Origin: an uncultured Stenotrophomonas sp.
Lineage (GTDB): Bacteria; Pseudomonadota; Gammaproteobacteria; Xanthomonadales; Xanthomonadaceae
Assembly: GCA_900078405.1 (NCBI GenBank)
Contig: FLTS01000001.1
Coordinates: forward strand, 2,070,626 to 2,134,625
DNA length: 64,000 bases
Reading direction: 5' to 3'
The notes under the pieces were generated by a model, which worked only from the letters and a program-made list of their open reading frames with translations, had not been told where the DNA came from and did not search any database. Shown here piece after piece: positions 9,611 to 18,403 of the stretch. The position numbers and the translations under genes are program-made. Positions within the stretch are counted from its first letter, which is position 1, and each line of letters starts with the position of its first letter.

Positions 9611-9674
9611 GTGCCGGACTTGCCCGGCACGGCTTTACCGGGAAGGCCCCATGCGGGGCAAGCCCCGCACCCAC
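9611..9674. repeat. Intergenic palindromic repeat, family 1 (GTGCGGGGC type)
   Basis: Two hairpins side by side: GTGCCGG/CCGGCAC at 9611-9630 and TGCGGGGC/GCCCCGCA at 9652-9669. The second hairpin is nearly identical to ones at 23941-23963 and 28569-28591; here the head reads GTGG instead of GTAG on the minus strand. The 308 bp between the acyltransferase start and the next gene's stop holds only this element and a terminator. Confidence 0.7.
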
Positions 9675-9744
9675 GCGGTGCGGGAATCCGCTGCGTCCGG
9701 CATCCAAGAAGATACCGGGATGCTGCCGCCCATCATCAAAGAGC

Positions 9745-9776
9745 CCAAAAGAAAGGCCCGCAGAAGCGGGCCTTTC
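9745..9776 (-). terminator. Rho-independent terminator of the secreted beta-rich protein gene
   Basis: Perfect 11-bp stem GAAAGGCCCGC/GCGGGCCTTTC (9751-9761 with 9766-9776), 4-nt loop, followed on the minus strand by a TTTT run. It lies 30 bp after the stop at 9806. Confidence 0.9.
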
Positions 9777-9805
9777 CGTGTTGCTAGCAACTACTGATCA
9801 AGGGA

Positions 9806-11209
9806 TCAGTTGGTGGCCGGACGGACCATCACGTGGTTGCTGACCGAACCCTTGTCAGCGTTGACGATCTGGTACAGGCCCTGGATGGTGCCGCTGACGC
9901 CAAAGACGTCCTTGGCTTCCACGTTGACGACGATGGTGGCGCGCTTGTCACCGGTGAAGCCGGTCAGCACGTCCTTCAGGTCGATCACGTTGGTGCCCGG
10001 GGCAACCACGCCCGACAGCTTGGCAGCGTCGGTGGTGATGGTGTTGCCCGCCTCGCCCAGCACGGTGATGGTGTACTTCGGCGAAGCCGAACCGGTGTTG
10101 GTCAGCACCACGCGGCTCAGGTAAGCACCCGGAACCTGGGCCAGCGGGGCCTGCAGTTCCACACCATTGCGACGGACCGAGCCGGCGACGGCGGCGGTCA
10201 GCGGCTTGACGGTGTACTTGGTGGTATCGGCCGAAACCGGGGTGAAGGTGGCCTTGTAGTCACCGGCAATGAGCGCCTTGGTGCCGGCAACGGTGTACAC
10301 CAGCGGTGCAACGGCGCCAGCCGGAACGCCCGCCCAGCTCAGCTTGGTGGCGGTAGCGGCAAACACCGGAGCCGGAGCGGCAGCGCCCAAGGTCACCGCC
10401 GTACCGGCGGAGAAATCACCTTCCACTTCGATCTTGGAGGTGGCGTCGAACAGAGCAGCCAGCGTCATCGCCGAGCCGTCAGCCTGCAGGGTCGGCTGCA
10501 CGCCAGCGGTAACCGCATCCGTATCCGCCAGCTGGATCGACAGGTCGTTGTTCAGGGTACCGGCAGTGATGGTGGTCGCTGGCGCAGTGGTGGTATCGGC
10601 AACGAAATTACCGTACAGCACTGCGGGCGCAGCACTGGCAACGTCGGCGATCAGGGTGTTGGCGGCGTTGGTGAACGCGTAGCTGTCCTTGAACGACAGG
10701 AACACGGTGTCATCATACGAACCCACGGTCAGCAGGCCGGTGGTGCCGCCGGCCTGGGCCTGCGAGGCCTGGTCGTACAGGCTGACCTTGATCGACACGT
10801 CACCCTTGGCCGGGATGTTGATGTAGCCGACGCCAGCAGCCGACAGGTTCAAGTTGTAGAGATCAGCTGCGACGATGGGACCGGTGGAGGTCACCGAGAA
10901 GGTGAGCACGTTGGTGCCCAGACCATTGACTGCGCCCACGGTACCATTGGCCACGGTCGGAGCCGGCATGCCGGTCACGAACTTGGCACCGGTCAGCTCG
11001 ACGCGGACGTACTTGACTTCGCCGGTCGAGAAGTTGTAGCCGGAAGCCCAGGACACCGCCGGGGCGGCACTCGGGACCAGACCGGCGGTCGGGAACACGA
11101 TTTCGTTGGCGTAGACCTGCTTGGCGACGGTCAGCGGTGCTGCAGTGGCGGAACCTGCGGCCATCAGGGCGCCGACGACGGCGGCGACGAGAACCTTCTT
11201 GTTCAACAT
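9806..11209 (-). CDS. Secreted beta-rich surface protein of unknown function
   Basis: 467 residues. It begins MLNKKVLVAAVVGALMAAGS, a Sec signal peptide with likely cleavage after ATAA (~residue 24). The mature part is rich in Ala, Thr, Val and Gly, has no cysteine, and reads as repeated short beta strands (for example KYVRVELTGAKFVTG, ATIVVNVEAKDVFG), recalling S-layer or adhesin-like beta sandwiches. No membrane anchor, PEP-CTERM or autotransporter domain is visible. An AGGAG ribosome site lies 10 nt upstream. It is directly downstream of gspD but has its own strong promoter and terminator. It could be an abundant surface protein, perhaps exported by the adjacent type II system; that is inference. 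I do not recognise the family. Confidence 0.8.
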   Translation of the reverse strand: MLNKKVLVAAVVGALMAAGSATAAPLTVAKQVYANEIVFPTAGLVPSAAPAVSWASGYNFSTGEVKYVRVELTGAKFVTGMPAPTVANGTVGAVNGLGTNVLTFSVTSTGPIVAADLYNLNLSAAGVGYINIPAKGDVSIKVSLYDQASQAQAGGTTGLLTVGSYDDTVFLSFKDSYAFTNAANTLIADVASAAPAVLYGNFVADTTTAPATTITAGTLNNDLSIQLADTDAVTAGVQPTLQADGSAMTLAALFDATSKIEVEGDFSAGTAVTLGAAAPAPVFAATATKLSWAGVPAGAVAPLVYTVAGTKALIAGDYKATFTPVSADTTKYTVKPLTAAVAGSVRRNGVELQAPLAQVPGAYLSRVVLTNTGSASPKYTITVLGEAGNTITTDAAKLSGVVAPGTNVIDLKDVLTGFTGDKRATIVVNVEAKDVFGVSGTIQGLYQIVNADKGSVSNHVMVRPATN

Positions 11210-11396
11210 GTTTGAAAAGCTCCTAAGCTTAGGTTTTGTTGTTTGTATACAACAGCATCACTGGACACCACACGCCGCTCGCATGCACGTGCCGGCGCCG
11301 GCACTGATGCCAAGAGCGTACTCAGGAACCCTGAATCACCCCCTGGCACCGTATCTGCGCATGCATCTCACTGTGCGCAGTCCCCAGTGCCGCAGA

Positions 11397-11425
11397 ACTA
11401 TAGGATGGGGTTAAGCCACCGTCAA
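11397..11425 (-). promoter_or_regulatory. Strong sigma70-type promoter with ~180-nt leader
   Basis: Minus strand: TTGACG (11425-11420), 17-nt spacer, TATAGT (11402-11397), almost consensus and spaced ideally. Transcription would start near 11390, leaving ~180 nt before the ATG at 11209. The leader contains two palindromes, TTGTATACAA (11243-11252) and CTAAGCTTAG (11223-11232), the latter covering part of the ribosome site. Confidence 0.85.
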
Positions 11426-11467
11426 TAGTCCTAAATGCGATGGATGTGGCGCTTCTCCATTCATTAT

Positions 11468-13729
11468 TTATTGCGCGGGCGGCGTATCCGGCTCACCGGC
11501 CTGCGGCGGCTGGATGGGCGCCTGTTCCTGTTCCGCTTGCGGCAGGGCACGCTGGCCGCGCACGCCCTCCCCCCAGTTCTCGCCGGAGCCGAAGCGGGCG
11601 CGGATGGCATCGGTGATGGCCCGGGTCTGCGCCGCGTCCTCCACCACGTAGGGGGTGATGAGCATCAGCAGCTCGGTACGGGTACCGGTGCGCTTGGCGC
11701 TCTGGAACGCCTTGCCCAGGATGGGAATGTCGCCCAGCAGCGGCACCTTGGTCTTGCCATCGCTGCGGGTGCTGGAAATCAGGCCGCCCAGCAGGGTGCT
11801 TTCGCCATCGGCCAGGCTCAGGCTGGTCTTGAGTTTGCGGCTGAATACGCTGGGCGAGGAGATCTCGCTGGTGTCGGTGGGGGTGGCTTCGCTGACTTCC
11901 TGGCTGATCTTCAGGTCGACGCGCTGGCCGGAGTGGACCACCGCCTCGATGTCCAGCAGCACGCCGGTCTTGCGGTACTGCACCGATTGCAGGATGGAGC
12001 TGCCGTTGCCGCTGCTGGGCAGGTCCGCCGCGGTGGCCTGGCTGGTGATGATGGGCACTTCGGTGCCGACGTCGATGCTGGCCGACTCGCCGCTCTTGAC
12101 CAGGATGCGGGGGGTGGAAAGGATGGAGACGCGGCTGTCCTTGGCGAACAGGTTGAGGATGGCCTTGACCTGGCCGGACGAGGACAGGCCCTGCCAGACC
12201 AGGCCGCCGCCAGCGGTGCCCGCCAGCCCCTGCAGGGCGGTCAACGGGCCGGACATGCCATCGACAGTGACGTTGCGCAGCGCCCACTCCACGCCGTGGC
12301 TGAATTCATCGGTCATGGTGACCTCGGCCACGGTGACCTCGATGACCACCTGCCGGGCCGGCTGGTCCAGCCGCGCCAGCACGCCCTGGATGGCGCGCCA
12401 GCGCTGCGCCTCGCCCTGGAACACGATGACGTTGCGGATGGGATCGACCGCCACCCGCCCGCCCTCGCCGGAAATGGTGGTGGCGCTGTTGCCGGCATTG
12501 CGCGCACTGCCGTTCGAGGCGGAGGACTGGCCGGGGCCGGCGCCGGTACCGGTGGTCACGGAGGAACCGCTGGCGCTGCCGGAACCCGCGCCGAGCAGCG
12601 ACTGGAGCACCGGCAGCAGGGTTTCCACGGTGGTGTGGCGCGCCGCATACAGGTACATGCCGCCACCGGCGCTGTCTTCGCTGGGCTGGTCGAGGCGGTC
12701 GGCCCATTCCTGCGCGGCCTTGAGTGCGGTTTCCGATTCGCTGAACACCAGCAGTGCATTGGCCGAGGACACCGGCACGAACGACACCACGCCATTGGTA
12801 CCCGGCCCGCCCTTGACCGCAATGCCCTGCCCGGCCAATACCTCGCGCAGCTCCTTGGCCAGCAGGTCGGCAGGCAGGTACAGCGGGTTGATGCGCAGCG
12901 AGCGCTTGCCGATCAGGCCACCGCTGTCCAGGGTCATCACCGCGCTCATGGCCGCGCGCACGGCATCGCCGGGGCCGCTGATCAGCAGCGCGTTGGCGTC
13001 GAGCATTTCGGTGAAGTTGACCTGATGGGTACCGAACAGGCTGCGCACCTGGGCGGCCACCATGCCCGGCTGGGAGACTTCCAGCGGCATGGCGACGAAC
13101 ACGGTGCGCTGGCCCGCCGGCACATCCGGCAGCGAGCGGGTGGCCAGCAATGCCGGCAGCTCACCGCTCCCGCGCCCCTGGCTGACCGGCTGGAAGCGCA
13201 GCACGCCGCCCAGCTCACTGATCTTCACGCCATAGGCATTCAGGACTTCCTGGGCAACGGCATACGCCTTGGCCGGGGGCTGCGGCTCGGTGAGGCTCAG
13301 GCTCAACAGCTCAGGGCGCGAGCGCAGGCTCTGGTCGATCTGCACGCCGAAGCCCAGCTCCATGCCGAACACGACGTTGATGAAGGATTCGATGGAGACG
13401 CCTTCAAGCACCAGCGCCACCGTGCGCTTGCGCGGGATGGCCTGCGGCACCGGGTCCGGGGCCTGCGCGGTTTCGGCCGTGGCCGCAGCCGGCCTGGCCG
13501 GGGCCAGCACGGGGCCCTCCTCGACCAGGGGCCGCTTGCGGGTGACGCCCCCCTCGCCTTCAAGCACTTCATCGCCGCCGACAACCGTTTTGGGCGGGCG
13601 CAACGGCTCGGGGAACGCCACCGGCGCGCTGGCGCAGCCGGCCAGCAAGCTGAGCAGCAAGGTGCCAAGGAAGACGCGCAAGGCGACGCGCGTGTCACGC
13701 GCCGGGTTCCCACGCGAGCGATTCATCAT
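11468..13729 (-). CDS. xpsD: Type II secretion secretin (outer membrane pore)
   Basis: 753 residues, last gene of the T2SS operon. The N-terminus MMNRSRGNPARDTR leads into a lipoprotein signal ending LLLSLLAGC, so it is probably lipidated, as known for XpsD. N0 domain at ~100-170 (VALVLEGVSIESFINVVFG), then N1-N3 repeats with a Ser/Gly-rich insertion, then the secretin C-domain (VVIEVTVAEVTMTDEF, ILSTPRILVKSGESASIDVG, LLDIEAVVHSGQ, LLGGLISSTRSDGKTKVPLLG, ELLMLITPYVV). It forms the multimeric outer membrane channel for folded exoproteins. The ATG at 13729 is chosen for the signal peptide; an in-frame codon ~11 residues upstream is possible. Confidence 0.95.
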   Translation of the reverse strand: MMNRSRGNPARDTRVALRVFLGTLLLSLLAGCASAPVAFPEPLRPPKTVVGGDEVLEGEGGVTRKRPLVEEGPVLAPARPAAATAETAQAPDPVPQAIPRKRTVALVLEGVSIESFINVVFGMELGFGVQIDQSLRSRPELLSLSLTEPQPPAKAYAVAQEVLNAYGVKISELGGVLRFQPVSQGRGSGELPALLATRSLPDVPAGQRTVFVAMPLEVSQPGMVAAQVRSLFGTHQVNFTEMLDANALLISGPGDAVRAAMSAVMTLDSGGLIGKRSLRINPLYLPADLLAKELREVLAGQGIAVKGGPGTNGVVSFVPVSSANALLVFSESETALKAAQEWADRLDQPSEDSAGGGMYLYAARHTTVETLLPVLQSLLGAGSGSASGSSVTTGTGAGPGQSSASNGSARNAGNSATTISGEGGRVAVDPIRNVIVFQGEAQRWRAIQGVLARLDQPARQVVIEVTVAEVTMTDEFSHGVEWALRNVTVDGMSGPLTALQGLAGTAGGGLVWQGLSSSGQVKAILNLFAKDSRVSILSTPRILVKSGESASIDVGTEVPIITSQATAADLPSSGNGSSILQSVQYRKTGVLLDIEAVVHSGQRVDLKISQEVSEATPTDTSEISSPSVFSRKLKTSLSLADGESTLLGGLISSTRSDGKTKVPLLGDIPILGKAFQSAKRTGTRTELLMLITPYVVEDAAQTRAITDAIRARFGSGENWGEGVRGQRALPQAEQEQAPIQPPQAGEPDTPPAQ

Positions 13730-13802
13730 TCTGGTAACCACCGTTCTCAATGCCTGCATGGGTCGTCGCCCACCGGGACGCCCGGATGGCTTCCAGGGCA
13801 GC

Positions 13803-14258
13803 TCATTGCCCACCCTGGAAGTCGTTGAAGATTTCATGCTGCTGGCGCTTGCCTTCGGCATCCAGCCAGACGATGCGGCGGCCGGACACCTGCAGCACCT
13901 GGCCGCCATCGGGCAGCTTGTCGCCTGCGCCCAGCCGGGCCACGCCGCTGCCGTTGACCTGGAAGATGGCCGTATAGTTCCGCCCATCCTTGGATACACC
14001 CACCGGCACCGGCGCGGGGGGCGGTGGCGGCGCGGCCTCCACCGGCGCCGCCGGTGCGGCCCCCCAGGGCGCGCGCTGCTGCCACAAGCCGGCGGCGGCG
14101 AGCAGGTCATCCTCGCTGTGCCAACCGTCACTCCACTCCTGCACCGGCTGCTGCAATGGCTGGACGGCCGCGGGCGAGGCCCCCAGCCCGTAATTGGCCA
14201 GGCCGCCCGCCAGCAGGGCAAGCAACATGGCCACGGCAATACGCAGTTGGTGTTTCAT
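13803..14258 (-). CDS. xpsN: Type II secretion protein XpsN (GspC-like role)
   Basis: 151 residues: a short N-terminus, one membrane span (residues ~7-25), a linker with a proline run ([16 protein letters not shown]), and a small beta domain (NYTAIFQVNGSGVARLGAGDKLPDGGQVLQV) resembling the HR domain of GspC. In Xanthomonas XpsN forms a complex with XpsL and XpsM and stands in for GspC, which is absent from this operon. The start overlaps the gspM stop as ATGA. It is much shorter than the ~260 residues I recall for XpsN of X. campestris, so the C-terminal PDZ-like part appears to be missing. Confidence 0.8.
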   Translation of the reverse strand: MKHQLRIAVAMLLALLAGGLANYGLGASPAAVQPLQQPVQEWSDGWHSEDDLLAAAGLWQQRAPWGAAPAAPVEAAPPPPPAPVPVGVSKDGRNYTAIFQVNGSGVARLGAGDKLPDGGQVLQVSGRRIVWLDAEGKRQQHEIFNDFQGGQ

Positions 14259-14905
14259 CGGGCCGGATCCGCCGCGTCGGGGTTGGGAGTGGCACCCTGC
14301 CTGCCCGCCGCCTGATGCGGCTGGCCCTCGGCTGCAGGTGCCGCCTTGCGGTAATAGCTGCGAAGGGTCACCACGACGCGGGGGGTGCTGCCTTCGGCAA
14401 TTTCGATGCGCTCGGTCTGGACCCAGGGCAGGGCTTCAGCCAGGGCACGCAGGAAAGCCTCGTGCCCGTGGGCGGGCAGCTTGCCTTCCAGGCGCGAGAT
14501 CACCTGCCACATGTCCGGGTAGCCATCCACGTCAACCGTGTCTTCCACCTTCACCCGCGGCTCGGCCAGCGCCTGATCGGCCGCCAGGCGCGTGAGCCAT
14601 GCCTGCGATTCGGCCTGGGCCATGCCCTTGCCGGCAACCCCGGGGATGCGCTCGGTCACCGCTTCAAGCATTTCCTGCATTTTGGCCGCACGTTCGGGCC
14701 ACCAGGTTTCCTTGTGCAGGCCTTCCAGCCGCGCCAGCATTTCCATGTCGGCCGTGTGGGTGGCGACACGCTTGTGCACCTGGTCGGACAGCATGAACAG
14801 CCCTTGCAGGCCGAGGATGGCCACGATGACCATGACGCCATGCCGCAGCCTCGGGGTGTTGCGCCATTGGTCGCGCAATTGCTGCAATCCGCGCAGGTTA
14901 CTCAT
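14255..14905 (-). CDS. xpsM: Type II secretion inner membrane protein GspM
   Basis: 216 residues from MSNLRGLQQLRDQWRNTPR. A single membrane span (~residues 24-42, HGVMVIVAILGLQGLFML) follows a short cytoplasmic tail. A periplasmic helical region and a C-terminal ferredoxin-like domain (VQTERIEIAEGSTPRVVVTL) follow, the GspM layout. It partners GspL to anchor the ATPase to the membrane. It overlaps gspL by 8 nt and gspN by 4 nt. Confidence 0.9.
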   Translation of the reverse strand: MSNLRGLQQLRDQWRNTPRLRHGVMVIVAILGLQGLFMLSDQVHKRVATHTADMEMLARLEGLHKETWWPERAAKMQEMLEAVTERIPGVAGKGMAQAESQAWLTRLAADQALAEPRVKVEDTVDVDGYPDMWQVISRLEGKLPAHGHEAFLRALAEALPWVQTERIEIAEGSTPRVVVTLRSYYRKAAPAAEGQPHQAAGRQGATPNPDAADPAR

Positions 14906-15971
14906 GGTCCGCCCCCTCCCCGGCAGCCGCCGCACCGGTGGCCGCCGGCAACTCGAACGCCAGTTGCATGTTGCCGCCCAACAGAGGGGTCACCGCGACA
15001 TCGGCCAGGCGCTGGTCGCCTTCAAAAGCGACGACGAAGGCACGCGGATCGGCCTCGCTGCTGCGCACGATGGCCTGCAGTTTGCCGGCTTCCCGCCGCC
15101 ATGCGGCCAGCGTGCTGCCCTCGGGCAGGTGCGCGGCCACGTTGGCCATCAGCACGTAGTCGTCATCGGGGGTGCGCAACGCCTGCAGGCGTTCCAGCTC
15201 CCCCCGGGCCTGCTCGGCCTGCTCACGGGCGGCAAGCAGCGGCGCCACTTCCACGCGCATGCGTTCGACACGGGTGGTCAGCTGTTCGCCTGCCACCTGC
15301 CAACGCAGCAGGGAGCAGAGCTGCCAGCCCAGGCCGGCAGCCAGGGCGGCGAACAGCAGCAGCCACACGGTCTTTTCATCGAGCAGGCCGGCCAACCGCT
15401 GGGCCCAGTCGGTTTCGCCCCAGGGCTGGTCGGACCAGGGCAGGTGCACAGGGTCGGGAACCTGCTGCAGAGCCGCCGGGTCCAGGCCGGTGGAACGGAC
15501 AAAACGCAGCCAGGCCTCGCCGGCCGGCACCTGTTCCCACCACTGGCTGCCGGCAAGCATGCCCTTTTGCCAGAACTGTGCCTCGTAGCCGCGTGCCAGC
15601 TTCAACAGGCGCACGCCATCGCTGGCCGGCGGCGGCAACAACAGGCTCTCCGGGATCCAGCGCTGCCGCGCTTCGGCGGCGGATTCATGCTGCGCCTCCC
15701 AGAACCAGAAATGCACCACGCCTCCGGTCCAGGCCATGCAGGCAAGCGCGGACGGCGAGGGTTTGTGCCGGACCGCTGCCAGCCGCGCCGCCTGCACGCG
15801 CTTGCGCACCGGCAAGGCCTGCAGGTCCTCACGCCGGTACTGGCATTCGCCGCGGCTCACCACCCATTGCTGCCCCCCCAGCGGGCCACCCTGCAAAACC
15901 CTGCCCTGGTCGTCATTCACCAGGCGTCTTGTCGGCAAAAAGAGGGCTGCCAGTTTGTTCCACAGGTTCAT
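14898..15971 (-). CDS. xpsL: Type II secretion inner membrane protein GspL
   Basis: 357 residues from MNLWNKLAALFLPTRR. The first ~225 residues are a cytoplasmic domain rich in Trp that would bind GspE; a membrane span (VWLLLFAALAAGLGWQLC) follows at about 230, then a periplasmic coiled region and small C-terminal domain. The order and size fit GspL, although the sequence is divergent, as usual for this subunit. The chosen start lies 59 nt inside gspK; a later start would remove part of the conserved cytoplasmic domain. Confidence 0.85.
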   Translation of the reverse strand: MNLWNKLAALFLPTRRLVNDDQGRVLQGGPLGGQQWVVSRGECQYRREDLQALPVRKRVQAARLAAVRHKPSPSALACMAWTGGVVHFWFWEAQHESAAEARQRWIPESLLLPPPASDGVRLLKLARGYEAQFWQKGMLAGSQWWEQVPAGEAWLRFVRSTGLDPAALQQVPDPVHLPWSDQPWGETDWAQRLAGLLDEKTVWLLLFAALAAGLGWQLCSLLRWQVAGEQLTTRVERMRVEVAPLLAAREQAEQARGELERLQALRTPDDDYVLMANVAAHLPEGSTLAAWRREAGKLQAIVRSSEADPRAFVVAFEGDQRLADVAVTPLLGGNMQLAFELPAATGAAAAGEGADHE

Positions 15972-16989
15972 TGGGCGAAGGACGAGCAAGAGGGTAGGCG
16001 GCCAGGATCGACCAAGGGCCTTGCTGGTCCGCAAGGGGCGTCAATCTTACATGCAACCGCCAGGCCGCGCCCGTGCGCCGCCACAGGGTGATACGCAGCG
16101 TGTCGTCGGCCAGATAGCGGTAATCCAGCGCGTCGTCGCCCGACACCTGGATCGCCAGTCGCGCCTGCAAATCGGCGGTGGAGGTGAAGGGTCGCAGGCG
16201 CCGCTGCTCGACCAGCCGCCGGCAGGTTTCCGGGCAACCGGGGATACGCAGCGGCAGCAGTGCCGCAGGCATGGTGTTGGGGTTGATGCCGCCCATGTAA
16301 TAGGGAGTGATGTGTTCGATCATCGGGGCCAGCTTGTCGGGCGGCAGGTTGCCCCAGCCCGATACCAGGGCCAGCTCTCCCGGCACCAGCAGCCTGCGGT
16401 TGGGCGGCGGCGGGCGCCCCCCTTGCTGGTACTCGCGCACCTCGGCACCGTTGACCCGGCTCAGGTCATCGACATCGACGTAATCCAGGAATGTGTCGCG
16501 CAGGCGCGGCCAGCGCTCCGGCTGCACACCATATATATCGAGGAAGCGGTTCATCTCCGCGGATGCGGGCCAGACCATCGAAAACAGGCCGGCTTCGTCC
16601 TGCAGGGAAAACACGGAACTGCCAAGCCCCTGATAGACACTTCCATCCAGCCGCAATTCCCCGCCCACGGGGTCATGGGAAAGACCACCGAATTCATCAA
16701 GCCGGCGCACCGCCAGTTCGTCCTCGCCCAGTGCTCGCGTGGGCTGGCCGGCCAGCGTCTTTTCCCGGGTGGCAATCAGGTACAGCAAGGTATCGCGTGT
16801 TTCATGGAGCGAGGCTTCGTCCTCGAACTGCCCACGGGCAACCTGGGCGTCGCGCACCTGCTCGACCGCCCACAAGGTCATGAATGCCACGGCAATGGTT
16901 ATCCCCGCCAGGATCCACAAGGTGACGGCGAGGATGAAACCTTGCTGCCGCGCCACCGCACCCGAACGATCAAAGGCCACGGCTGCCAT
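15913..16989 (-). CDS. xpsK: Type II secretion minor pseudopilin GspK
   Basis: 358 residues. The prepilin cleavage site is AVARQQG/FILAVTLW (after residue 17). Position +5 is Val instead of the usual Glu, a known hallmark of GspK, which caps the pseudopilus. The large globular domain inserted after the N-terminal helix (FLDYVDVDDLSRVNGAEVREY, GINPNTMPAALLPL) is the GspK helical insertion. It starts within the last 20 nt of gspJ. Confidence 0.93.
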   Translation of the reverse strand: MAAVAFDRSGAVARQQGFILAVTLWILAGITIAVAFMTLWAVEQVRDAQVARGQFEDEASLHETRDTLLYLIATREKTLAGQPTRALGEDELAVRRLDEFGGLSHDPVGGELRLDGSVYQGLGSSVFSLQDEAGLFSMVWPASAEMNRFLDIYGVQPERWPRLRDTFLDYVDVDDLSRVNGAEVREYQQGGRPPPPNRRLLVPGELALVSGWGNLPPDKLAPMIEHITPYYMGGINPNTMPAALLPLRIPGCPETCRRLVEQRRLRPFTSTADLQARLAIQVSGDDALDYRYLADDTLRITLWRRTGAAWRLHVRLTPLADQQGPWSILAAYPLARPSPNEPVEQTGSPLFADKTPGE

Positions 16990-17575
16990 CCTCGCCCAGT
17001 GTCAGGTCTTCCGGGTCCATGCCATCGGCCATGAGCGGCACCAGCCAGTCCAGGGAGCCGCGCTCGGTGCGGGCGGCAAAGCGGATCAGCCTGGGCGGGT
17101 CCTCGTGGTCCTGCCATTTCCACTCGTCCACCCAATCGCCGTTTTCGTCCATGTAGGAGAAGGCCGCATCGCTCAGGGGACCGTTGATGACCACCACATC
17201 CTTCACCTCGGTATCGGCATAGTGCAGGCGCCCACCCTCCAGCCACCAGCGCACCCCGGAAAACCCCCGGGCCGCCAATGGCGAGGGCGTCGAATACTCC
17301 AGCGTGTCGCGGGTTCCCAATACCCCGTCGCCCCGCTCTTCCAGGTCCCGCTGCAAGCCGGCCACCGTTTCGCGGAACCAGGCCTCCTGCAAACCGGCCA
17401 CGCGGTTCTCGCCCTCGAAACGCAACAGGCGGCCACGCAGGCTCATCGCTTGGCCCAGTGCCTGCATCAGGATGGTGACCAGCAACGAGACGATCACCAG
17501 GGTGACGATGGCTTCCAGCAGGGTGAAGCCCCGCTGACGCGAACCCCCAGGCCTTGCCATGCGCGGGATGGTCAT
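16970..17575 (-). CDS. xpsJ: Type II secretion minor pseudopilin GspJ
   Basis: 201 residues from MTIPRMARPGGSRQRG/FTLLEAIVTLVIV: a class III signal with Glu+5 and a hydrophobic helix, then a globular domain with MDENGDWVDEWKWQDHEDPPRLIRF, typical of GspJ. It is thought to sit in the tip complex with GspI, H and K. The start ATG overlaps the gspI stop as ATGA. Confidence 0.93.
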   Translation of the reverse strand: MTIPRMARPGGSRQRGFTLLEAIVTLVIVSLLVTILMQALGQAMSLRGRLLRFEGENRVAGLQEAWFRETVAGLQRDLEERGDGVLGTRDTLEYSTPSPLAARGFSGVRWWLEGGRLHYADTEVKDVVVINGPLSDAAFSYMDENGDWVDEWKWQDHEDPPRLIRFAARTERGSLDWLVPLMADGMDPEDLTLGEDGSRGL

Positions 17576-17991
17576 AGCTGTGGCGGCTCCCTGACCTGCT
17601 TGTAGCCGACCTTGCGCACGTGGAACGACGTCGAGACGCCTTCGTCGTCGCGAACATCGACCGTCACGTCGTACAGGCCGACCTGATACAGGCCCGCCTG
17701 CAGATAGCCGGTCATGGCATCGCGCGGGGGCTCGATGGGTTCGGACTTCCATTCCAGCACCATCCCGCCCAACCGCTTTTCGCCCGTGGGAGCCAATGCC
17801 GGATTCACGACTTCCATCCAGGCCAGGGCATTGCGCATGGCGGTATCGCTCTTGCGCGCGTTCTCGGCCCTGAGCGCCATCTGGATGGACTGGTTCATCG
17901 CCGCAAACAGGGCCAGCCCCGCGGTGGCGACGATCGCCAGGGCAACAATGGCTTCCAGCAGGGAAAAACCCCGGGACGCTCTAGGGCGCAT
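17572..17991 (-). CDS. xpsI: Type II secretion minor pseudopilin GspI
   Basis: 139 residues. Signal MRPRASRG/FSLLEAIVALAIVATAGLALF with Glu+5, followed by a short globular domain. The start at 17991 gives a leader of 8 residues before the cleavage glycine, normal for GspI; it overlaps the gspH stop by 11 nt. It initiates the pseudopilus tip with GspJ and GspK. Confidence 0.92.
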   Translation of the reverse strand: MRPRASRGFSLLEAIVALAIVATAGLALFAAMNQSIQMALRAENARKSDTAMRNALAWMEVVNPALAPTGEKRLGGMVLEWKSEPIEPPRDAMTGYLQAGLYQVGLYDVTVDVRDDEGVSTSFHVRKVGYKQVREPPQL

Positions 17992-18403
17992 CGGACACCC
18001 TGCAATCGGGCATGCCAAGCATCCAGCGCTCGCTGTTCGTCGGGGTGGTCACTTCCAGCATCGCCGGATTGCAGTAGCCATTGGCCGCCACATGCAATTC
18101 ATCGATGGCGCGGGCGCTCCAGCCCTCGGGGAATTCCAGGCCCGGCACGGCCAGCTCCTGGCCCTTGGCGACATCCAGGGCAACGCCATCGCGCCGCGCC
18201 AGCAAGGGCAACCGCTCCAGTTGTCTGACGGCCGCTGCACGCTCGCCACTGCGGGCGATGGCTTCGACCGTGTTCTGCAGACGCGGGGCGACCAGTGCCG
18301 TCATGAATGAAATCAATGCAAGGACAACCAGCAACTCCAGCAACGAAAAGCCCCTGAGGGCCCCTGTGGGGGCATTACTGGCCTTGCGGCAGGAAGCCCA
18401 CAT
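17981..18403 (-). CDS. xpsH: Type II secretion minor pseudopilin GspH
   Basis: 140 residues from MWASCRKASNAPTGALRG/FSLLELLVVLALISFM. The processing site, Glu+5 and hydrophobic helix are intact; the rest (QLERLPLLARRDGVALDV, SARAIDELHVAANGYCNPAMLEV) fits the small GspH domain. The start lies 29 nt inside gspG. Between gspG and gspI the position alone also fits. Confidence 0.9.
   Translation of the reverse strand: MWASCRKASNAPTGALRGFSLLELLVVLALISFMTALVAPRLQNTVEAIARSGERAAAVRQLERLPLLARRDGVALDVAKGQELAVPGLEFPEGWSARAIDELHVAANGYCNPAMLEVTTPTNSERWMLGMPDCRVSDAP

Noticed and set aside
11435..13828. A 797-codon plus-strand frame opposite gspD
   Set aside because: No recognisable motifs, His/Gly/Ala-rich composition; gspD on the other strand is unambiguous.
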